From Pseudomonadales bacterium (GTDB lineage: Bacteria > Pseudomonadota > Gammaproteobacteria > Pseudomonadales > Ketobacteraceae), in NCBI GenBank assembly GCA_002708905.1, contig PAPM01000037.1, positions 248,001 through 312,000 of the forward strand: DNA of 64,000 nucleotides. The letters run 5' to 3'. Of this stretch, positions 26,631-34,351 are shown piece by piece (positions within the stretch are counted from its first letter, which is position 1; every line of letters starts with the position of its first letter). Below the pieces are notes generated by a model that was not told the DNA's origin, did not search any database, and saw nothing but the letters and a program-made list of their open reading frames with translations. The position numbers were made by a program, and so were the translations under genes.

Positions 26631-26639
26631 TTTGGTATT
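26623..26639. promoter_or_regulatory. Perfect 17-bp palindrome, predicted Rrf2/SufR operator
   Basis: AATACCAA-T-TTGGTATT is a perfect inverted repeat in the sufB/regulator intergenic region, 47 bp upstream of the regulator's ATG and overlapping the predicted suf -35 box. Rrf2 regulators such as IscR and SufR bind symmetric AT-rich sites of this size and repress their own Fe-S operons. The site was found by eye; binding is inferred. Confidence 0.7.
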
Positions 26640-26685
26640 CTTTCGTGGAGCTCACTGCCGGAGCCCCGTTTCGGGCGCGCATTGT

Positions 26686-27159
26686 ATGTTACGCATCAGC
26701 AAAATGACAGATTATGCCTTGGTCATTATGAATCGTCTGGCCAAGTCACCAGCGCAGCAATTGCGTATGGAAGAGCTGGCGGAAGCCACCCAGCTTGGTC
26801 TGCCGACCGTGCGTAAATTGATGCGTCAGTTGGTGGCATCGGGATTGGTACGTTCCGAGCGGGGTGCCAAGGGCGGTTATCAGCTGGCGCGCCTGCCGCA
26901 GATGATCAGCATTGCCCAGGTGGTGTCGGCGGTGGAGGGCCCGTTGGCCATTACTGAATGCTGCGATGACGATGGTGGCTGCGAGTTGTCCAATGGGTGT
27001 GAAGTGGCTTATCACATGCCGACCATTAATGAGTTGATTGCCCAGATTCTCAGTAATATTTCCCTCACTGATATGGTCGGGCTGGGTGCCGGTGTGCATC
27101 ATAATGTGCAAACCATATTATCCCGCCTGACCGACCGTGGTTCACACACTGCTCCCTAA
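26686..27159 (+). CDS. Rrf2-family regulator of the SUF operon
   Basis: A 157-residue Rrf2 regulator of the 'SUF system Fe-S cluster assembly regulator' group. The winged HTH is at residues 1-60 (MLRISKMTDYALVIMNRLAK, then MEELAEATQLGLPTVRKLMR, ERGAKGGYQLAR). Three to four Cys are clustered near residues 90-105 (ECCDDDGGCELSNGCEV), the position where IscR-type proteins bind an Fe-S cluster. The ATG at 26686 is chosen because it begins the family domain; upstream in-frame codons run through the palindrome and the suf promoter. Divergent placement from sufB and the palindrome between them point to Fe-S-responsive repression of suf and autoregulation. Confidence 0.9.
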   Translation: MLRISKMTDYALVIMNRLAKSPAQQLRMEELAEATQLGLPTVRKLMRQLVASGLVRSERGAKGGYQLARLPQMISIAQVVSAVEGPLAITECCDDDGGCELSNGCEVAYHMPTINELIAQILSNISLTDMVGLGAGVHHNVQTILSRLTDRGSHTAP

Positions 27160-27235
27160 GTGCTTGCATTGATAGGGCTTCTTTTTAGACTATCACTACA
27201 ATACTCACAGAAGGCCTCAGACAGAGAATTACCCA

Positions 27236-27988
27236 ATGAAACGAATCACCAGTATGGCGACGCTGGCAGCAGTGCTGTCGGTGTCCGGTTGTGCAACGGA
27301 CGGCAGCTTTGATGCAAACAAGGCGATGGCGGTGGGAATCGGCGTGGCTCAGGCCGTGACCCTGGATGAAGACAGCGTCAAACACACCGCCAGCCTGGCG
27401 GCCAAGGAAATGGATGGCAAGAATCAGGTGGCGGGTTCCGGCAGTGCCTATGCCCAACGGCTGGCGCAGATCACCGCTGGTCTGCAGAACTACAAGGGCA
27501 TGAAGTTTGACTTCAAGGTGTATATGGCGCCGGAAATCAATGCGTTTGCCATGGCGGACGGCACCGTGCGGGTGTACTCCGGTCTTATGGATGCCATGCC
27601 TGATGATCAGGTGCTGGCGGTCATCGGCCATGAAATCGGCCATGTCTATCACAAGCACAGCTTTGAGCAAATGCAGCAGAAAATCCTGACGGACTCGGCG
27701 ATGCAGGCTGCGGTTTCTGTGGGTGGCGTCGTGGGCGACCTGACCCAGGGCCAGTTGGGCCAGCTGGCCTATGTGGCAGTCAATGCCCAGTTTTCCCAGC
27801 AGGATGAATTGGAGTCCGATGAGTTTGCCGTGAAAATGCTGCACAACATGGGCAAGGACCCTTACTCCATGAAGCGGGCCATTGCGACGCTGGAAGCCAA
27901 GTACGGATCTGGTAGCAGTTTCCTCAGCTCGCACCCGTCCAACAAGGACCGCATCAAGCGTATACAGAAAGCCATAGATCGTCTCTAA
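27236..27988 (+). CDS. M48-family zinc metalloprotease lipoprotein (LoiP/YggG-like)
   Basis: A 250-residue lipoprotein (lipobox LSVSGC, Cys near residue 19). The peptidase domain has the zinc motif VIGHEIGHVYHKHS near residue 130 and the third ligand Glu in QQDELESDEFAVKML near residue 192, so it should be active. M48 lipoproteins of this type, such as LoiP, sit at the outer membrane on the periplasmic side and degrade misfolded envelope proteins, often under osmotic or heat stress. The C-terminal SSHPSNKDRIKRIQ is the usual family ending. It is a single gene; no operon partner is clear. Confidence 0.9.
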   Translation: MKRITSMATLAAVLSVSGCATDGSFDANKAMAVGIGVAQAVTLDEDSVKHTASLAAKEMDGKNQVAGSGSAYAQRLAQITAGLQNYKGMKFDFKVYMAPEINAFAMADGTVRVYSGLMDAMPDDQVLAVIGHEIGHVYHKHSFEQMQQKILTDSAMQAAVSVGGVVGDLTQGQLGQLAYVAVNAQFSQQDELESDEFAVKMLHNMGKDPYSMKRAIATLEAKYGSGSSFLSSHPSNKDRIKRIQKAIDRL

Positions 27989-28048
27989 GGCTCACACAAC
28001 CCTCTGAACCAACTATACTTTTTGGATATCGGTTGAGAGGAGAGCGTG

Positions 28049-29272
28049 ATGACGTCTGCTTATCAAACCGTCTCAAGGGTGGCCAATGAAACCTACGGCC
28101 ACTCCAGGCGGATTATGCCCAGCCAGCCCTGGTGGGATAACCTGGAATCCAGTTTCCATAAGTTTCCAGATGATTTTGAACTGGATATTCCCACCCAGCT
28201 GTTGGTGGATGGTACTGCCGGCATTGACCTGGCGGTGCGCACGGCAGTGGCGTCCCTGGTGTCGGTACTGGCGTTGCCATTATCTTCCAATCCTTTTCGC
28301 CTGCTGCGCGATATTGAGGATGGCGAATTCTATCGGGAGCTGGCTTCCAATCATCAGGCCGATCAATTTTTCAAATTTCCGGAGCACAAGGTTGAGGTGA
28401 AAGAGCGCAAGCCCGGCTGGGTTCATTTTCGGCCTCCGGACGGCCAGTGTCGGGAGTTGGTGTTTCAGAGCCCGTTTGAGCCGGTCAATCCACGGTTGCG
28501 CAAGCGCTACCTGAAGAACAAACGCAATCTGCAGGCTGTGGCTCAATACTGGACCCACAACAATGGCCCCCGTCCGACCATCTGTGTGGTCCACGGCTTT
28601 ATGGCGGACCCTTACTGGGTCAACAGCCTGTTTCTGGGATTGCCCTGGTTTTACAAGCTGGGCTACGACATTCTGCTTTATACCCTGCCGTTCCATGGCG
28701 ATCGCCAAGGATTGCTGTCGCCTTTCAGCGGGCATGGTTACTTCGCCCATGGCCTGTCACATATCAATGAGACCATCGCCCATTCCATTTATGACTTCCG
28801 GCTGTTCCTGAATCACCTTGAGTCAATCGGTGTACCTCGGTTCGGCGTCACCGGCATCAGTCTGGGAGGCTATACCAGCGCGCTGCTGGCGGCGGTGGAG
28901 GATCGGCTGCAGTTCAGTATTCCCAATGTGCCTGTCGTGTCCTTGTTTGATCTGATGCTGCAATGGTTTCCCGCTAGTGCGGTGATTAAAACCGGGCTGC
29001 GCTTAAGCGGTGTGACCATCAAGGACGCCCGTCATATCATGGCAGTACACTGTCCACTGACCTATGATCCGGTGATTCCCCGGGAGCGCTTGATGATTAT
29101 CGGCGGGGCAGGGGATCGCTTTGCCCCACCCAAGCATGCCCGTCTGCTGTGGGACCATTGGGACCGGCCCAATATCCACTGGTTTCCGGGTAACCATATT
29201 ATTCACCTGGATCAGGGCAAGTATTTGAAGGACGTTGCGCGGTTTCTACGCCGCATTGGGTTCTCGGACTGA
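28049..29272 (+). CDS. Alpha/beta hydrolase (ABHD18-like)
   Basis: A 407-residue alpha/beta hydrolase. The oxyanion region is CVVHGFMADPYW near residue 188, the nucleophile elbow is TGISLGGYTSALL (Ser near residue 270), and a late Asp and His lie in GGAGDRFAPP and GNHIIHLD (near 350 and 390), giving a full catalytic triad. The N-terminal 130 residues are a helical region of uncertain role. The ATG at 28049 has GAGAGGAGA upstream; a GTG 3 bp earlier is also possible. Substrate unknown; an ester or lipid is likely by family. A bidirectional terminator follows. Confidence 0.82.
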   Translation: MTSAYQTVSRVANETYGHSRRIMPSQPWWDNLESSFHKFPDDFELDIPTQLLVDGTAGIDLAVRTAVASLVSVLALPLSSNPFRLLRDIEDGEFYRELASNHQADQFFKFPEHKVEVKERKPGWVHFRPPDGQCRELVFQSPFEPVNPRLRKRYLKNKRNLQAVAQYWTHNNGPRPTICVVHGFMADPYWVNSLFLGLPWFYKLGYDILLYTLPFHGDRQGLLSPFSGHGYFAHGLSHINETIAHSIYDFRLFLNHLESIGVPRFGVTGISLGGYTSALLAAVEDRLQFSIPNVPVVSLFDLMLQWFPASAVIKTGLRLSGVTIKDARHIMAVHCPLTYDPVIPRERLMIIGGAGDRFAPPKHARLLWDHWDRPNIHWFPGNHIIHLDQGKYLKDVARFLRRIGFSD

Positions 29273-29281
29273 TGAACGAAA

Positions 29282-29309
29282 AAAGGCCACGTTGGTTGAC
29301 GTAGCCTTT
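29282..29309. terminator. Bidirectional terminator
   Basis: AAAGGC-C-ACGT, a 6-nt loop, then ACGT-A-GCCTTT. On the minus strand it is followed by a run of T (RC of CGAAAAAAGG), so it ends the 43-residue membrane peptide gene, and on the plus strand it follows the hydrolase stop by 9 bp. Confidence 0.75.
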
Positions 29310-29331
29310 GTTCAAAATATCCGTAGGACAA

Positions 29332-29463
29332 TCAGTGGGCTTTTGACTTGTTCTGGCGTTTTACCTTCAGGTCGTGCTGCCAGTAATAAATTACATAGCC
29401 CCCCACTGCGATGGTGCCGACTACCGTCAAAATGGCTGCGATTACAACGTCATCTATATACAT
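29332..29463 (-). CDS. 43-residue single-pass membrane peptide, function unknown
   Basis: A very short gene. The ATG at 29463 is preceded by GAGGGAG at good spacing. The product starts MYIDDVVIAAILTVVGTIAV, continues through GGYVIYYW as one transmembrane helix of about 22 residues, and ends in a basic tail (KVKRQNKSKAH), the pattern of a small inner-membrane protein with the C-terminus in the cytosol. A good terminator follows on the same strand. I recognise no family. The ribosome binding site, membrane pattern and terminator together support a real gene. Confidence 0.65.
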   Translation of the reverse strand: MYIDDVVIAAILTVVGTIAVGGYVIYYWQHDLKVKRQNKSKAH

Positions 29464-29606
29464 ACCAATACTCCCTCATTGATTTTATAGTTATTGGAAT
29501 TAACAATCTAAACCAAGGGGGAGGCTTATTCACTGGTATGTGACGATATAGTCTTTACCGCGATTTTTTTAGATCAACTGGTTGTAATCTTTGTCGACAG
29601 TGGCTC

Positions 29607-29912
29607 TCAAATGTACGCGTTAACTTTGCTTTTCGCTTGATACAGTCGATCGGCCACAGGCTTCGGGGCGCGGGCAATCAGTTCATCTGCCTGGGCGTCC
29701 AGTTGCTCGCGGAGCCTCTCCAGGCGGCGCTTCTGCAGTTTGAATCTCAGTTCATAGCGGGATACTTCGCCCAGGATTTTGTCCTTTTCAGTCATGGCGA
29801 TGGCAATCAGGTTGTGGCGATTCACCTGATCGGTGATGCCGTATCGGCTCAGGTAATAACCGGCAGTGTCCAGTTGTTTCAACCCGAAATCTGCGATGGA
29901 CTCTAAATTCAT
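29607..29912 (-). CDS. Conserved-looking 101-residue coiled-coil protein, function unknown
   Basis: A 101-residue protein: MNLESIADFGLKQLDTAGYY, then a basic helical stretch EVSRYELRFKLQKRRLERLREQ that would form a coiled coil, and a C-terminal ARAPKPVADRLYQ. No signal peptide or membrane segment, so it is cytosolic. Charged helical proteins of this size occur as phasin-like or nucleoid/envelope accessory proteins, but nothing here is diagnostic. It is leftward, divergent from the yfiR locus, with a 200-bp shared upstream region. Confidence 0.6.
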   Translation of the reverse strand: MNLESIADFGLKQLDTAGYYLSRYGITDQVNRHNLIAIAMTEKDKILGEVSRYELRFKLQKRRLERLREQLDAQADELIARAPKPVADRLYQAKSKVNAYI

Positions 29913-30113
29913 GGCGACTTGGCCTCGTTGGTGGAAAATGTTGGTGGAAGTTGATCAGTGGCGCCAAAATAGCGCTGAAAATTAGAACTCTCCACCTAAC
30001 TGGACGAATGGCTGGTACTAATTGGCTTTTTGGATAAAAATCAAAGCGATTCATGCGGTTGCACACTATACTGGTGGTATCCGCAGACAAAGGAAATAAA
30101 TAAGGGATAGTGC

Positions 30114-30653
30114 TTGAAGGGGATTGAATACCCTGTTGAGGCAGGTCGAAGGCTGCTCTTGGGGATCGTGCTGGGGATTGGATTGTTGACCTCAATACCC
30201 GGATTCGGAGAGGAAGAGGCACGACTCAAGGCAGCATTCATATATAACTTCACCAAATACGTTACCTGGCCCCAGGACATTGAGCAGGCCGGTGGGTCCC
30301 TGCACGTTTGTGTTCTGGGGTCTGAGGGGTATTTCGAAGAACTCTCCCATCTTGATGGCCGCGAAGTCAGAAAATTCAAACTTGAAATCAAGCAGCTGAA
30401 CCTGTCGGATCCCATAGACGGCTGTCGGGTCGTTTATGTTTCCGGTCTTAATGTGCGCAAGTTTCTCCAAAGCGTCGGCAACCTTCCAGTTCTAACCATC
30501 AGTGACGAAGAAGACTTTATCGATGCGGGGGGCGTGATCGGGTTGGTAACAGAAGGCCGTCGGATTCGGTTTGATATCAATTTGGGACGAGCGCGGGATG
30601 TTGAATTGCAAATCAGCTCCCGATTACTGCAATTGGCAAGAAGGGTTAATTGA
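30114..30653 (+). CDS. YfiR-family periplasmic regulator
   Basis: A 179-residue protein (DUF4154/YfiR family). The hydrophobic leader LLLGIVLGIGLLTSIPGFG directs it to the periplasm, then comes the family start EEEARLKAAFIYNFTKYVTWP, the HVCVLGSEGY core and TISDEEDFIDAGGVIGLVTEG. In the known Yfi system YfiR binds and holds down the CHASE8 receptor YfiN. Here the next gene, overlapping its stop, encodes a CHASE8 histidine kinase rather than a YfiN cyclase, so YfiR probably controls that kinase. Start uncertain: TTG at 30114 is used; no ATG precedes the leader. Two Cys (HVCV and GCRV) could form a disulfide. Confidence 0.85.
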   Translation: MKGIEYPVEAGRRLLLGIVLGIGLLTSIPGFGEEEARLKAAFIYNFTKYVTWPQDIEQAGGSLHVCVLGSEGYFEELSHLDGREVRKFKLEIKQLNLSDPIDGCRVVYVSGLNVRKFLQSVGNLPVLTISDEEDFIDAGGVIGLVTEGRRIRFDINLGRARDVELQISSRLLQLARRVN

Positions 30654-32089
30654 CAGTGATCAGAATGTTGAGTGCTTTCTCAATCAAGCAAAAACTGACC
30701 ATGGTGATGATGCTCACCATCTTTGCCGGTGTGGTGTTGATGGGCGTGTTTTTCATGGGCTATGAGCGCATTCAGAGTCGCGAACAGTTGGCCCATGAAG
30801 TTACGGTTATCACCAAAGTATCCTATTCCCAGGTGGCAGCCGCGTTGGAGTTCGAGGACCTCAATACCCTGCAGGAAAGCGCCAACAGTCTGGATTACGA
30901 CTACACCATCGACGTGGTCTGCATCTATGATGGTGATCTGGTCCTGCAGGCGAGGTCGTTCCCCGGTTCCGTCCGTGCCATTCCCTGTCCGGACAATCCC
31001 CACGCTGACCCCAGTGGTTTTGTACAGGACAAATACCATCATATCGAGGATGTTTTCTCAGAATCCGAAAGAATCGGCACCATATTCATCAGTGCCAACA
31101 TGGATTATGTGAACAGTCAGATCCAGCGCTATTTCTACATGATGCTGACAGCGTTGGGGATTATTTCCGTCGTGTCGCTGCTGGTGGCCATGGTGTTGCA
31201 GAAAGCGGTTACCGATCCGATTTTCGATTTGGCCCAGACTGCCACCAGTATTGCCAATAATCGGGACTTCAGTCTCAGGGCGGCCAAGACCAGCGACGAT
31301 GAAATCGGTCAGATGGTGGATGCCTTTAATGAGATGCTGACGGCCATTCAGCAACGGGATCAGGAACTGCAATCCCATAAAACGCAACTGGAATCCAAAG
31401 TGGAGGAGCGCACGGCGGAACTGCAGGCGGCCAACCAGGAACTGGAGGCCTTCAGCTATTCGGTTTCCCATGACTTGCGATCACCCCTGCGGGCGATTGA
31501 TGGTTTTAGTCAGGCTTTGCTGGAAGACTATGCGGACCAGCTGGATAGTGCTGCGCTGGGCTATCTGGAGCGGGTGCGAATGGCCAGCCAGCGGATGGGC
31601 ACCCTGATAGACAGTATGCTTTGGTTGTCTCGGGTCACCCGGCAGGAAATTGTTACCCGCACGGTGAATTTCAGCCTGATGTGCGAGGAGGTGGTGCAGG
31701 ATATCCAGGACCGTGATCCATCGCGACAGGTAAAGGTGACTGTGCAACCGGAGATGAGTATGCGTTGTGATTCCCGCCTGATGCGGCTGGTGATCAGTAA
31801 CCTGGTGGATAACGCCTTCAAGTACACGCTGAAGGTGGCAGCACCCGAGGTGAGTATTGGTTGTAAGGAAGGCATCTACTATGTGAAAGATAATGGCGCC
31901 GGTTTTGATATGCGCTACTCCGACAAACTATTTGGTGTCTTTCAGCGCTTGCACAGTAAGGATGAGTTTGAGGGTACCGGTGTCGGCTTGGCCACAGTGG
32001 CCCGTGTTATTCAGCGTCATGGTGGGGATATCTGGGCGGAAAGTGAAGTAAACCGCGGTGCCACGTTCTTTTTTACTGTGTCCGCGTAG
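30650..32089 (+). CDS. CHASE8-HAMP histidine kinase
   Basis: A 479-residue inner-membrane sensor kinase. TM1 (about 20-40), a periplasmic CHASE8-type domain (about 45-155, AALEFEDLNTLQESANSL), TM2 (about 165-185), HAMP (185-240), a coiled coil, a HisKA domain with FSYSVSHDLRSPLRAIDGF (His274) and HATPase_c with N box SNLVDNAFKYTL, VKDNGAGFDM and GTGVGLATV. All kinase motifs are intact. CHASE8 is the input domain of YfiN, but the output here is a kinase. The HisKA is of the phytochrome-like group, which pairs with Rcp1-type receivers such as the next gene. The start is TTG (30650, overlapping the yfiR stop), GTG (30656) or ATG (30665). Confidence 0.9.
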   Translation: MTVIRMLSAFSIKQKLTMVMMLTIFAGVVLMGVFFMGYERIQSREQLAHEVTVITKVSYSQVAAALEFEDLNTLQESANSLDYDYTIDVVCIYDGDLVLQARSFPGSVRAIPCPDNPHADPSGFVQDKYHHIEDVFSESERIGTIFISANMDYVNSQIQRYFYMMLTALGIISVVSLLVAMVLQKAVTDPIFDLAQTATSIANNRDFSLRAAKTSDDEIGQMVDAFNEMLTAIQQRDQELQSHKTQLESKVEERTAELQAANQELEAFSYSVSHDLRSPLRAIDGFSQALLEDYADQLDSAALGYLERVRMASQRMGTLIDSMLWLSRVTRQEIVTRTVNFSLMCEEVVQDIQDRDPSRQVKVTVQPEMSMRCDSRLMRLVISNLVDNAFKYTLKVAAPEVSIGCKEGIYYVKDNGAGFDMRYSDKLFGVFQRLHSKDEFEGTGVGLATVARVIQRHGGDIWAESEVNRGATFFFTVSA

Positions 32090-32119
32090 ATTGCCCTCTT
32101 GTCCTTAAAATCAAAATCA

Positions 32120-32148
32120 TTGACTTAAAAACCGGCAAACCTTATTTT
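32120..32148 (+). promoter_or_regulatory. Predicted sigma-70 promoter of the Rcp1-like receiver gene
   Basis: TTGACT (32120-32125), a 17-bp spacer and TATTTT (32143-32148), about 48 bp before the start codon. It suggests that the receiver and the downstream genes can be expressed separately from yfiR and the kinase. Confidence 0.5.
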
Positions 32149-32195
32149 GAAGTGATCTATCGGGATTCTGATATGATTTATTGGAATAAGCCAAG

Positions 32196-32636
32196 ATGAG
32201 TAATATGACTATATTGCTAGTTGAAGATAACCCTGACGACGAGTTGTTGGCGTTGCGGGCGCTCAAAAAGAGCGATGTACCGAATGAGGTCGTGGTAACA
32301 CGGGACGGCCAGGAGGCTCTGGATTATATATTCGGGGAAGGTAAGTTTGATGGGCGCGATATTCGGGTATTACCAAAGGTGGTATTTCTGGATTTGAAAC
32401 TCCCTAAACTGAATGGCCTGGAAGTATTACGCAAAATCAGGGAAGACGAACGCACCAAAGGTTTGCCGGTGGTGTTGCTGACTTCGTCCGACGAAGTTCA
32501 GGACATGAAAGCCGGTTACGACATCGGTGTGAACAGTTACATTAACAAGCCAGTGGATTTTGACGAATTTGTTTCGCAAGTCAAATTGTTAGGTCAGTAC
32601 TGGCTGGGTGTAAACCGCGTTCCCGCACTATACTAA
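32196..32636 (+). CDS. Rcp1-like single-domain response regulator
   Basis: A 146-residue receiver with no output domain. Acidic pocket EDNPDDE (residues 10-16), phosphoacceptor Asp66 in VVFLDLKLPKLNG, Thr/Ser switch in VVLLTSSDE, Lys in YINKPVDFDEF. The insert before the phosphoacceptor strand (GEGKFDGRDIRVLP) is the mark of Rcp1-type receivers that serve phytochrome-like kinases. It lies 106 bp after the kinase and 27 bp before a REC-GGDEF-EAL gene, so it is the likely direct phosphate acceptor in this locus, perhaps a relay or phosphate sink. Confidence 0.92.
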   Translation: MSNMTILLVEDNPDDELLALRALKKSDVPNEVVVTRDGQEALDYIFGEGKFDGRDIRVLPKVVFLDLKLPKLNGLEVLRKIREDERTKGLPVVLLTSSDEVQDMKAGYDIGVNSYINKPVDFDEFVSQVKLLGQYWLGVNRVPALY

Positions 32637-32663
32637 TAAGAACACAGCATCCAGGGGGATGTA

Positions 32664-34343
32664 TTGGAACGCTTCCTCAAAGTACTTATTGTTGATGACT
32701 CAGAAGACGATGCGCTGCTGCTGGTGCGTGAATTGCGCAAAGGCGGGCTGCGCTGTGAATTCGAACGGGTCGAGAACGCCGTCGGCTTGAAAGCCTCGCT
32801 CAATCGTCAGGATTGGGATCTCGTTGTGACTGATCACAACATGCCTGCCTTCAGTTCCGCCGAAGCCCTCAAGATTACCAAAGCGGTGCAGCCGGAGACG
32901 CCGGTTATTGTGGTGTCCGGAGCCATCAGCGACGATGTGGCGGTGGATTCCATGAAGTCCGGGGCGCAGGACTATATTATGAAAGACAATCTGGCCCGCC
33001 TGGTGCCGGTTGTGGAACGGGAGCTGCGTGAATCCGAACAGCGTTCTGCCCATCGCGCTGTGGAGCAAAAAGCCGCTTACCTCGCCAACCATGATGTGCT
33101 GACGGATTTGATTAATCGCGAGCAGTTCAAAGTGCATCTTGGGCATGCCTTGGAAACCGCGTTTGAACAGGGGGTGGAACATGCCCTGGTCTATGTGGAT
33201 CTGGATCAGTTCAAAATCATCAACGATACCTGCGGACATGTGGCTGGAGATGAGCTGCTCAAGCAAATCGGCAGCGTGATCAAGTCGATACTGGGCGAGA
33301 AAGACTATATCTCCCGCATGGGTGGCGATGAGTTCGGTGTTTTGCTGCTGGATTGCACCCTTAATGAAGCCACTGCCGTTGCCGGCCGTATTCACGAAGC
33401 GATCAAGCAACACCGCTTCCTGTGGAATAACCAGGAATTCCGGGTGTCTTCCTGTATCGGTCTGGTTCAGATCAACCATGCCAGCAGCACGATTGAAGAA
33501 TTGCTCGCCAGTGCCGACATGGCCTGTTATGCCGCGAAGGACAAAGGCCGCAGTTACATCCAGATTTATGACCTGAATGATCAGGACCTGACTCAACGCC
33601 GGGATCAGATGCATTGGGCTTCCCGTATTCGGCAGGCGTTGGATCGGGATGAGTTTCTACTCTACAAGCAGGCCATCGTCGGCTTGACGGAAACCGCCAA
33701 CCATTGCGAATTCCTAGTCAGAATGAAAGATGGTGATCGCATCGTGCCACCGGGTTTGTTTATACCGGCAGCAGAACGTTTCAATTTGATGACATTGATT
33801 GATCGCTGGGTGGTGAATCATGCCTTCGCCTACGTCAAACGTTGTGTAGAGAAAGGTGTTGATAACGGCGGTCTTTACTTCATCAATTTGTCCGGCTCGT
33901 CGCTGAATGACGAGACTTTCTTTGCCTTCGTCCGTGAACGCAAGGATTTCTACGGTATTCCTCCGCATAGTATTTGTTTCGAGATCACCGAGACCACTGC
34001 CATTTCCAATATCGAGACGGTCTCGGTATTCATAGCCGAAATTCGCGACTTGGGATTCCTGTTTGCCCTGGATGATTTTGGCGTGGGGATGAGTTCTTTT
34101 GCATACCTCAAGGCGATCCCCATTGATGTGCTTAAAATAGACGGAGGATTTGTCCGTAATATCTTAAAGGATGCCATGGACCTGGCTATCGTTAGCGCAT
34201 GTAATTCCATTGCCCATTCAGCCGGACTGAAAACCGTGGCTGAGTTTGTGGAAAATCAGGAGATTGAAGAGTGCTTACGGCGACTTGGAGTCGATTTTGC
34301 GCAGGGATATGGAATAGAAAAGCCCAGACCGCTGGATGAATAG
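32664..34343 (+). CDS. Response regulator with GGDEF and EAL output domains
   Basis: A 559-residue cytosolic protein. REC at about 5-120 (acidic DDSEDD, phosphoacceptor Asp57 in VVTDHNMPAF, Lys in YIMKDN), GGDEF at about 140-300 (intact SRMGGDEFGVLLLD) and EAL at about 320-555. The EAL motif is CEFLVRM, with other key sites present in altered form (CFEITETTA, LDDFGVGMSSFAYLKA, LKIDGGFV, TVAEFVEN). It may make c-di-GMP, break it down, or do both under phosphorylation control. TTG start with AGGGGGA upstream at good spacing. It is the natural output for the CHASE8 kinase. Confidence 0.9.
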   Translation: MERFLKVLIVDDSEDDALLLVRELRKGGLRCEFERVENAVGLKASLNRQDWDLVVTDHNMPAFSSAEALKITKAVQPETPVIVVSGAISDDVAVDSMKSGAQDYIMKDNLARLVPVVERELRESEQRSAHRAVEQKAAYLANHDVLTDLINREQFKVHLGHALETAFEQGVEHALVYVDLDQFKIINDTCGHVAGDELLKQIGSVIKSILGEKDYISRMGGDEFGVLLLDCTLNEATAVAGRIHEAIKQHRFLWNNQEFRVSSCIGLVQINHASSTIEELLASADMACYAAKDKGRSYIQIYDLNDQDLTQRRDQMHWASRIRQALDRDEFLLYKQAIVGLTETANHCEFLVRMKDGDRIVPPGLFIPAAERFNLMTLIDRWVVNHAFAYVKRCVEKGVDNGGLYFINLSGSSLNDETFFAFVRERKDFYGIPPHSICFEITETTAISNIETVSVFIAEIRDLGFLFALDDFGVGMSSFAYLKAIPIDVLKIDGGFVRNILKDAMDLAIVSACNSIAHSAGLKTVAEFVENQEIEECLRRLGVDFAQGYGIEKPRPLDE

Positions 34344-34351
34344 CACGGGCT

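Noticed and set aside
26455-26685. An N-terminal extension of the Rrf2 regulator starting at 26455.
   Set aside because: It would translate through the palindrome and suf promoter and is not family-like; the ATG at 26686 begins the HTH domain.
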